Origin: Chloroflexi bacterium RBG_13_51_18
GTDB lineage: Bacteria > Chloroflexota > Dehalococcoidia > Dehalococcoidales > RBG-16-60-22
Assembly: GCA_001796495.1 (NCBI GenBank)
Contig: MGMR01000030.1
Coordinates: 1 to 5,336 of the forward strand
Direction of reading: 5' to 3'
Length of the DNA stretch: 5,336 bases
The notes under the pieces are model-generated. The model saw nothing but the letters and a program-made list of their open reading frames with translations. It was not told the origin of the DNA and made no database searches. This document shows positions 1 to 5,220 of this stretch, piece after piece. The position numbers were made by a program, and so were the translations under genes. Every line of letters begins with the position of its first letter. Position 1 is the first letter of the stretch.

Positions 1-219
1 CAGGGTTTGGCCCCCTATTATGTTGCTTTACTGTGCCGTCGCTTCTACGGTCGCTACCTGTCCCCGGTCTCAAAACACCTCGATAAAAGGATAGCGGAAG
101 TAGAGTCGGGCAAGTTTGACAAGGCGATAGAAGAAATGAAAAAAGCCAGCGAAAAAGAACTCCGCCGCAGGTATGCCGAGCGTGATATGGAGCCGGCGCT
201 GCAGCAGAACTGGGAATAG
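1..219 (+). CDS. C-terminal end of an unrecognised protein (5' truncated by the window edge)
   Basis: The frame is open from base 1 to a TAG at 217-219, giving 72 visible residues. A TTG at base 7 could be read as a start, but nothing resembling a ribosome binding site is visible before it and the frame stays open to the edge, so I treat this as the tail of a longer gene. The first part is mildly hydrophobic and aromatic (APYYVALLCRRFYGRYL). The rest is strongly charged, rich in Lys, Glu and Arg, and looks like amphipathic helix or coiled coil, ending in NWE. There is one Cys and no metal or nucleotide motif. I do not recognise the family. The stop lies 11 bases before the flavoprotein start, so the two are probably co-transcribed and may be translationally coupled. 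That suggests a partner role in the same redox module, but this rests on position only. Confidence 0.6.
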   Translation, partial: QGLAPYYVALLCRRFYGRYLSPVSKHLDKRIAEVESGKFDKAIEEMKKASEKELRRRYAERDMEPALQQNWE

Positions 220-230
220 AACATCCGCTA

Positions 231-1868
231 ATGTATCCATCATATTTAGAAGAAAACATCCATCATGTCGAAGATACGCGTGTGAGGCGGCTCATCGAGG
301 CGATGCCCCGCCTTGACGATATCGAGAAAAAAGCATTATTGCAGCAATACCACCCCGACTATATCAAAACCAGCATGCGCAAGCTGCGGGTAGGCGTGAA
401 CAAGGGCGATGTCACGCCGGTTGAGCTGGCCGACCTGCTGGAAGGCAACAGCCGCATCGACCCTGATACCATCGACCCGGCCACGCCGGACTACAATGTG
501 GACGTGCTGGTAATCGGTTGCGGCGGGGCGGGTGCTTCGGCGGCGCTGCTGGCCCACGAAGCCGGCGCGAGAGTGCTCGTGACCACCAAACTGCGCCTTG
601 GCGACGCCAATACGGTCGGCGCGCAGGCTGGCACGCAGGCGGCCGACAGGCCGAAAGATTCCCCGGCCCTCCATTACCTGGATACTATGGGCGGGGGGCA
701 CTTTGAAAACGACCCGGATCTTGTCGAAGTCCTCGTTAAAGACGCTCCGTCGGCCATTAAATGGCTGGAAAAACTTGGGGTAAACTGGGACAAGACGCCG
801 GACGGCAACATGCGGGAACTATCTGGCGGCGGCACTTCGAGAAGAAGACTGCATTCCGCCCGGGACTACACGGGCCTTGAAGAAATGCGCGTCCTGCGTG
901 ACGAACTTAGGAATAAAGAGATAAATTACCTCGAATTCACGGCGGCAGTTGAACTGATTCTTGATGATAAAGGCCAGATTGCCGGCGCTGTGCTGCTCAA
1001 TTTAGAAACCGAAGAATTAATCATTGCCAGGGCCAGGGCGGTGATTTTAGCGACCGGCGGCATCGGGCGACTGCATATCCAGGGATTCCCGACCACCAAT
1101 CACTATGGCGCCACCGCCGACGGGCTGGTGCTGGCTTACCGCGCCGGCGCGGAGCTTGTGTTTATCGACACCATGCAGTATCATCCCACCGGCGCCGTCT
1201 ACCCGCTGCAAATTTTAGGACAGCTCGTAACGGAAAAAGTCAGGACGCTGGGCGCGCAGCTGGTGAATAGTGCCGGCGAGCAATTTATCATGCCCCTGGA
1301 GCCGAGGGACGTGGTGGCGTCCGCTATTATCCGCGAGTGTCGGGAGCAGGAGCGCGGTTTGAAAACGCCTAACGGTGAGAGCGGCGTGTGGCTCGATGCG
1401 CCGATGATAGATATTATCCGGGGGCGGGGCACGATAGCGCGGGAATTGCCGGCAATGGTCCGCCAGTTCCAGCGCTTCAACATCGATATTACCAAGGAGC
1501 CGATACTGGTGTATCCTACGCTACACTACCAGAACGGCGGCATCAAGATAGACGTCAATGGAGCGACCGGGGTGCCGGGGCTCTTTGCGGCGGGGGAATG
1601 CACCGGCGGTGTTCACGGGCGCAACCGCCTGATAGGCAATTCCACCCTGGACCTGTTTGTTTTCGGGAGGCGGGCGGGAATGGCCGCCGCACAATATGCC
1701 CGTGAAGTGAAAAGGGCTACACCGACCCTGGAGCATGTACGCCGCTGGCAAAAAGAGCTTAAAAACGCCGGGCTGGCGATGAAACGCCCTATATCGCCGC
1801 TATTGCTGCCCGATTATGCACGGCGCACATCCGGCTACACAAGTAGAGTATTTCAGGCGGATGATTAA
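231..1868 (+). CDS. FAD-dependent fumarate reductase/succinate dehydrogenase-type flavoprotein, soluble, non-covalent FAD predicted
   Basis: This 545-residue protein belongs to the FAD_binding_2 family (SdhA/FrdA/NadB superfamily). An N-terminal extension of about 88 residues, not part of the flavin fold, precedes the dinucleotide-binding GxGxxG (Gly96-Gly101); ATGGIGR (274-280) is the second FAD contact. The dicarboxylate active-site residues are present: His318 in YHPTG, Thr334-Glu335, Arg338 (position of the proton-shuttling Arg), His432 in LHYQNGG and Arg466 in HGRNRL. The RGEGG loop after the catalytic Arg is instead RTLGA. SdhA/FrdA place an FAD-linking His in S-H-T-V; here the motif is A-N127-T-V, so FAD is probably bound without a covalent link, as in NadB. 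Only about 80 residues follow Arg466, so the usual C-terminal helical domain is much reduced. The ATG at 231 has no good Shine-Dalgarno (GGGA at 212-215 is too distant), so coupling to the upstream stop is likely. The following iron-sulfur gene suggests a two-subunit reductase. No membrane segment is visible. The substrate is uncertain: fumarate or another dicarboxylate. Confidence 0.85.
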   Translation: MYPSYLEENIHHVEDTRVRRLIEAMPRLDDIEKKALLQQYHPDYIKTSMRKLRVGVNKGDVTPVELADLLEGNSRIDPDTIDPATPDYNVDVLVIGCGGAGASAALLAHEAGARVLVTTKLRLGDANTVGAQAGTQAADRPKDSPALHYLDTMGGGHFENDPDLVEVLVKDAPSAIKWLEKLGVNWDKTPDGNMRELSGGGTSRRRLHSARDYTGLEEMRVLRDELRNKEINYLEFTAAVELILDDKGQIAGAVLLNLETEELIIARARAVILATGGIGRLHIQGFPTTNHYGATADGLVLAYRAGAELVFIDTMQYHPTGAVYPLQILGQLVTEKVRTLGAQLVNSAGEQFIMPLEPRDVVASAIIRECREQERGLKTPNGESGVWLDAPMIDIIRGRGTIARELPAMVRQFQRFNIDITKEPILVYPTLHYQNGGIKIDVNGATGVPGLFAAGECTGGVHGRNRLIGNSTLDLFVFGRRAGMAAAQYAREVKRATPTLEHVRRWQKELKNAGLAMKRPISPLLLPDYARRTSGYTSRVFQADD

Positions 1869-1879
1869 AGCCGCCTGGC

Positions 1880-1888
1880 GGGGGGGGA
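1880..1888 (+). promoter_or_regulatory. G-rich ribosome binding site with a run of eight G
   Basis: Eight G residues (1880-1887) followed by A lie four bases before the ATG at 1893. Part of the run (GGGGGA) is a plausible though unusual Shine-Dalgarno for the iron-sulfur protein. It falls wholly in the 24-base gap after the flavoprotein stop. Confidence 0.45.
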
Positions 1889-1892
1889 TTGT

Positions 1893-2345
1893 ATGCCGCT
1901 GCACATCCAGCGAGATATCAGGGAAATTGAAGGCATTTTAAATGAAGTCCTCAATACAAAATGCCCTCCGGTAGGCAGGTGCCGCCTGCTTTCCAGCGGT
2001 TTCGGCACCGCCCATTCCCTTAATGTAGCCGAAGAAATAAGCGGGCACAAAGAATGCCTGGGCTGCGGCAATTGTGTGGATATCTGTCCTCTTTTGTTGC
2101 GCGAGCCCTCGCGCCGTGAAAAAACGGCACAGCGCACCTCCATGGTACTGGAAAGCATCGTGGGTGACGACTGCGATTTATGCGATGCCTGTATCCTCGT
2201 TTGCCCCCAGGTGGATACAACGATTAAAAACTATGTTGTCAGCCGCCGCATGGTCGAGGTAATGCCGCGCCTCGAGCAGAAAATCGGCGACGACGAAGAA
2301 CCGGATTTAGATCTTTTTATAGAAGAAGCTATCAGCGGCGATTAG
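1893..2345 (+). CDS. Small two-[4Fe-4S] iron-sulfur protein (ferredoxin/HdrC-like), probable electron-transfer subunit
   Basis: This 150-residue protein has two CxxCxxCxxxCP motifs: Cys55/58/61/65 in CLGCGNCVDICP and Cys94/97/100/104 in CDLCDACILVCP. Each matches a cubane [4Fe-4S] site. The 28 residues between motifs resemble the wider spacing of HdrC, GlpC/GlcF and SdhB/FrdB cluster domains more than the compact clostridial ferredoxin. Two further cysteines (Cys24 and Cys30, in CPPVGRC) sit in the N-terminal part and are unexplained. The C-terminal 25 residues are very acidic. There is no signal peptide or membrane segment, so it is cytoplasmic. It lies 24 bases after the flavoprotein gene and is most simply its electron-carrying partner, relaying electrons between FAD and a ferredoxin or thiol-type donor. 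The SdhB/FrdB [2Fe-2S] N-terminal domain is absent, so this is not a classical complex II. The start is the ATG following the G-rich site. The physiological donor is unknown. Confidence 0.82.
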   Translation: MPLHIQRDIREIEGILNEVLNTKCPPVGRCRLLSSGFGTAHSLNVAEEISGHKECLGCGNCVDICPLLLREPSRREKTAQRTSMVLESIVGDDCDLCDACILVCPQVDTTIKNYVVSRRMVEVMPRLEQKIGDDEEPDLDLFIEEAISGD

Positions 2346-2363
2346 TTGCACGGGATAAAAGAT

Positions 2364-3521
2364 ATGGACTTTGAGCTGTCAGAAGAATTAAAAATGGTAC
2401 AAAGCCTGGCGCGCGACTTCGTCGGGCAGCAACTAAAACCCCTGGAAAGGGATATCCTGGGGCGGGCGGCCGACCTGCACGATGCGCGGGCCTACCTGCC
2501 GGCGGAAAAAGAAGCGGAGCTCATAAAAATGGTAAAAGATATGGGTATGTGGGGGATAGGGGTTCCGGAGGAGCTGGGCGGGGCGGGTTTAAGCAGCCTG
2601 GGGGTATGCATTGTCGAGGAGGAACTTGCCGGCTCGGTAGTGCCGTTTAATTTTGGAGACGTGACTCCTATTCTTTTCGATTGTGATGCGGAACAGCGTA
2701 GAGAATTCCTGCTTCTCGCTATCAACAATGAAAAACGTCCTTATCTTGCTCTGATGGAAAACGATAGTAAATCTAACCTATCCGACGTAAAAACAAAAGC
2801 GGAAAAAGTAGACGGACATTATGTGATTAATGGCGAAAAATTATCCTTCTCCCGCAAAAGTAATGATTATTTTGGGGTAGTCTTTGCGATGGCGGAAAAA
2901 GGCATGACCTGCTTCCTCGTGGATAAAGATACGCCGGGATTCAGCATCAGCGATTGTGAAGAAGAGACAGGTTGGCATTCTCAAATAAGAGAACCTTTAA
3001 CTCTGGTGTTTAAAGATTGCCGGGTATCTAAAAAGAATATGCTGGGGGATGAAGGCAAAGCGTTTTATCTGGGAGGGGGGTGGCTGCCGCAAAGAAGGGT
3101 TATCCGCGGAGCGCGGTGCGTGGGCATTGCCCGCAGGCTACTGGAAGAAGCTGCCGTTAGAGCCCAGTCTACGGAGTCGTTTGGGCAGGCGATTTATCAC
3201 AGGGGCCATATACAGGCGGCGCTGGCGGATATAGCGATGAATATTCATGCGGCGCGTCTGATGGTATATGAAGCTGCATGTAAAGTCGATTCCGGTAAAT
3301 CGATTTTCCGCGAAGCGGCTCTGGTTAAGTTATATACCACGCAGATGGTGCGTATGGTGGCTGACCGGGTGGCGCATATTTTTAACGGGCCTCCTAATGA
3401 TAACGGATTGACCATCGAGCAGTTATGCCGGCATGCCACGCAGGCCGGATTTGCAGATATCGTGCTGGAACGGCAGAGGGGCATTATTGCCAGGGACATC
3501 TTAAAAGGCTTAAAGGTATAA
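2364..3521 (+). CDS. Divergent acyl-CoA dehydrogenase family flavoprotein with altered catalytic-base positions
   Basis: This 385-residue protein has the length and three-part layout of acyl-CoA dehydrogenases: an N-terminal helical domain (MDFELSEELKMVQ, later GVPEELGGAG), a middle beta domain (about 125-230, with DGHYVINGEK, FLVDKDTPGF and VFKDCRVSKKNMLGDEG) and a C-terminal helical bundle (RRVIRGARCVGIARRLLEEA, SFGQAI, IQAALADIA, ending QRGIIARDIL). ATG 2364 is chosen because the family typically begins there and GGGATA at 2352-2357 can act as ribosome binding site; a TTG at 2346 directly after the previous stop would add six residues. Several signature elements are degraded. The usual TEP-AGSD flavin/substrate motif reads MENDSKSNLSD, and the C-terminal EGTSE motif reads DIVLE, putting Asp365 where medium-chain enzymes have catalytic Glu. 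The alternative Glu position used by isovaleryl- and long-chain enzymes is Gln243. It may be a dehydrogenase with unusual chemistry or a non-dehydrogenating flavoprotein. No electron-transfer flavoprotein gene is adjacent, so electrons may pass to the neighbouring iron-sulfur protein (inference). Confidence 0.82.
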   Translation: MDFELSEELKMVQSLARDFVGQQLKPLERDILGRAADLHDARAYLPAEKEAELIKMVKDMGMWGIGVPEELGGAGLSSLGVCIVEEELAGSVVPFNFGDVTPILFDCDAEQRREFLLLAINNEKRPYLALMENDSKSNLSDVKTKAEKVDGHYVINGEKLSFSRKSNDYFGVVFAMAEKGMTCFLVDKDTPGFSISDCEEETGWHSQIREPLTLVFKDCRVSKKNMLGDEGKAFYLGGGWLPQRRVIRGARCVGIARRLLEEAAVRAQSTESFGQAIYHRGHIQAALADIAMNIHAARLMVYEAACKVDSGKSIFREAALVKLYTTQMVRMVADRVAHIFNGPPNDNGLTIEQLCRHATQAGFADIVLERQRGIIARDILKGLKV

Positions 3522-3539
3522 GCCGGTATGACCGGAGAC

Positions 3540-3543
3540 AGGA
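3540..3543 (+). promoter_or_regulatory. Ribosome binding site of nadB
   Basis: AGGA lies nine bases before the ATG at 3553, supporting that start. An ATG at 3528 is out of frame with nadB and opens only a 12-codon frame. Confidence 0.5.
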
Positions 3544-3552
3544 TAGGCGTAA

Positions 3553-5094
3553 ATGAACGAATATGACTATATCGTGGTGGGGAGCGGGATAGGGGGGCTA
3601 TATACAGCTTTATTAGCCAGAGAGCAGGGCAGCGTACTCGTTATCACCAAGGGCAGCATTGACGACTGTAATACAAAATACGCCCAGGGAGGCATCGCGG
3701 CGGCCATCGGGAAAGATGACTCGACCCAACTCCATATCCAGGATACTATTAATGCCGGCGCCGGCCTTTCCAACGAAGAAACGGTAAATATACTGGCAAA
3801 AGAAGCTTCGGCGCGGATTGCCGACCTTGTATATTTCCGGGTGCCTTTCGATACCATCGACGGCGAGATTGCTTTAACCATGGAGGCAGCCCACAGCGTG
3901 CCCCGCGTTCTTCACGCCGGCGGAGATGCCACCGGCGAGCAAATCGAGTCGGCTTTAAGCAAAAAGGTGCGCGATTCCGGGATTCAGGTGCTGGAGAACT
4001 TCCTGGCTACGGAAATACTCGTGGAAAAAAGAAAGGTTGCCGGTATCAAGGCTATCGATCGCCGCACCGGTACCGAGGAAGAGTTCCAGTGCCGTTTTCT
4101 GATACTGGCGACCGGCGGGGCGGGGCAGCTGTTTAAATACAATACCAATTCCGACGTGGCTACCGGCGACGGGATAGCGCTGGCTTTTAATGCCGGGGCT
4201 GAAATCACAGACATGGAGTTTTTCCAGTTCCACCCAACCGCCCTGCGTATGCCCGGGGTGCCGCCTTTTCTTATTTCGGAAGCCGTCAGAGGAGAAGGGG
4301 GCATGCTGCGCAACGCCGAAGGTCTCCGCTTTATGTTTAACTACCATGAAAAGGAGGACCTGGCGCCCAGAGATATCGTTGCCCGGAGCATCTTAAATGA
4401 AATGAAGAAAGCCGGCTCGGACAGGGTATATCTTGATGTGACGCATCTGCCGCCCCACACTATTACCACCCGTTTCCCCCAAATCTACCGTTTTTGTCTC
4501 GACCGCGGCCTGGATATTACCAAAGCCCAGATTCCCGTGGCGCCGGCGGCGCATTATATGATAGGCGGTGTCAGGACGAACAGCTGGGGAGAGACTAATA
4601 TCATGGGATTGTTTGCAGCCGGCGAGGTAGCCTGCACCGGAGTGCACGGCGCCAACCGCCTGGCATCAAACTCGCTGCTGGAAGCTATCGTGTTCAGTCG
4701 AAGGATAATCGAAAGAACAAAAAATAAAGTAAAAGAAAAAGTTGCAAAGGAAGAAAATATAAAAGATATACAGGTATCGCTTAGCCAGAGGCCGATACCG
4801 AAGATACTGCCCACGCCGGGTCTGGCGGTGCTGCAGCAGCTGCACTGGGATAAGGCAGGCATTATCAGGGATAAAGATGGGTTGAACCAGGCAGCCGGAA
4901 TTTTAGCGGGTTGGCAGAATGCTCTCCCCAGGCCTACGGACCAGCCTTCCTACGAGCTTCACAACCTGATATTGACCGGACGACTGTTGACGGAGGCCGC
5001 CTGCATCAGGGAAGAAAGCCGGGGCGCCCATTTCCGCTCCGATTTTCCCCAGAACGTACCGAAATGGAAATGCCATATAGTCTGGCAGAAGTAG
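3553..5094 (+). CDS. nadB: L-aspartate oxidase (quinolinate synthesis, NAD biosynthesis)
   Basis: This 513-residue protein has the normal NadB length. It oxidises L-aspartate to iminoaspartate, which NadA condenses with dihydroxyacetone phosphate to form quinolinate; it acts in the cytoplasm with non-covalent FAD and can use oxygen or fumarate as acceptor. FAD-binding GSGIGG is at 10-15, CNTKYAQGG (39-47) lacks the FAD-linking His of SdhA, and ATGGAGQ is at 186-192. Active-site residues are present: Glu111 and His114 in the NadB-type TMEAAHS segment, His227 in FHPTA, Arg246 in EAVRGEGG, His334 in AHYMIGG and Arg369 in HGANRLASNS. The C-terminal helical domain has the expected GRLLTEAACIREESRGAHFR (476-495) before the terminal HFRSDFPQ region. 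A Lys/Glu-rich linker (387-406), encoded by very AT-rich DNA, joins the two parts. It lies 31 bases after the acyl-CoA dehydrogenase and appears to be the last gene of the run. No nadA or nadC is in view. Confidence 0.95.
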   Translation: MNEYDYIVVGSGIGGLYTALLAREQGSVLVITKGSIDDCNTKYAQGGIAAAIGKDDSTQLHIQDTINAGAGLSNEETVNILAKEASARIADLVYFRVPFDTIDGEIALTMEAAHSVPRVLHAGGDATGEQIESALSKKVRDSGIQVLENFLATEILVEKRKVAGIKAIDRRTGTEEEFQCRFLILATGGAGQLFKYNTNSDVATGDGIALAFNAGAEITDMEFFQFHPTALRMPGVPPFLISEAVRGEGGMLRNAEGLRFMFNYHEKEDLAPRDIVARSILNEMKKAGSDRVYLDVTHLPPHTITTRFPQIYRFCLDRGLDITKAQIPVAPAAHYMIGGVRTNSWGETNIMGLFAAGEVACTGVHGANRLASNSLLEAIVFSRRIIERTKNKVKEKVAKEENIKDIQVSLSQRPIPKILPTPGLAVLQQLHWDKAGIIRDKDGLNQAAGILAGWQNALPRPTDQPSYELHNLILTGRLLTEAACIREESRGAHFRSDFPQNVPKWKCHIVWQK

Positions 5095-5101
5095 TTTTGC
5101 A

Positions 5102-5126
5102 GCTTAAGGATATTTACCGATTAAGC
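5102..5126. repeat. Short inverted repeat just after nadB
   Basis: GCTTAA (5102-5107) and TTAAGC (5121-5126) are perfect reverse complements with a 13-base spacer. The stem is short and AT-rich and is not followed by a T run, so it does not look like an intrinsic terminator. It could be a weak transcript-end structure, a protein site upstream of the next promoter, or chance. Confidence 0.25.
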
Positions 5127-5143
5127 ATCAGGGCGGGTAATAT

Positions 5144-5172
5144 TTGAAAAGAGATGACTAATACATTATAAA
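5144..5172 (+). promoter_or_regulatory. Sigma70-type promoter candidate for the downstream gene
   Basis: TTGAAA (5144-5149) and TATAAA (5167-5172) are separated by exactly 17 bases, each one mismatch from the TTGACA and TATAAT consensus. The region is AT-rich against GC-rich genes and lies in the only substantial gap of the window. Transcription would begin near 5179, giving a leader of roughly 42 bases before the TTG start. Confidence 0.6.
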
Positions 5173-5180
5173 TAGATGTA
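5162..5180. repeat. Short inverted repeat bracketing the -10 box
   Basis: TACAT (5162-5166) and ATGTA (5176-5180) are perfect reverse complements with nine bases between them, and the -10 candidate TATAAA lies inside that spacer. The position would suit an operator, but five-base arms in AT-rich DNA can arise by chance. Confidence 0.25.
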
Positions 5181-5206
5181 AGATATTGAAATAAAAAAAA
5201 TAAAGT

Positions 5207-5212
5207 AAAGGA
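5207..5212 (+). promoter_or_regulatory. Ribosome binding site deciding a TTG start
   Basis: AAAGGA ends eight bases before the TTG at 5221. An in-frame TAA at 5206-5208 excludes any start further upstream, and the next in-frame ATG (5260) has no comparable site, so TTG is the best start. Confidence 0.6.
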
Positions 5213-5220
5213 ACATTATC

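Noticed and set aside
336..701. 121-codon open frame on the minus strand inside the flavoprotein gene
   Set aside because: It is antisense to a strongly supported gene, with Arg/Ala-rich composition typical of GC-rich shadows and no recognisable motif.
1388..1705. 105-codon + strand frame overlapping the flavoprotein gene
   Set aside because: It is an out-of-frame shadow: the real frame here carries the conserved HGRNRL and LHYQNGG motifs.
1880..1887. Phase-variable G tract
   Set aside because: The run of eight G lies between two genes, after the flavoprotein stop and before the next ATG, so length changes would not shift any reading frame; an effect on translation initiation is the most that could be argued.
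2346..2363. TTG start for the acyl-CoA dehydrogenase immediately after the upstream stop
   Set aside because: The ATG at 2364 gives the typical family N-terminus and has a GGGATA site at suitable spacing; the six extra residues show no family resemblance.
3955..4347. 130-codon open frame on the minus strand
   Set aside because: It lies wholly within nadB, whose product has intact family motifs; its translation shows no recognisable domain and it is an antisense shadow of GC-rich coding DNA.
5102..5130. Intrinsic terminator after nadB
   Set aside because: The only hairpin has a six-base AT-rich stem, a 13-base loop and no following T run.
5064..5147. Possible 27-codon gene overlapping the end of nadB
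   Set aside because: An ATG at 5064 opens a frame to the TGA at 5145, but there is no convincing ribosome binding site, and NadB continues normally to its own stop at 5094 with an expected C-terminus.
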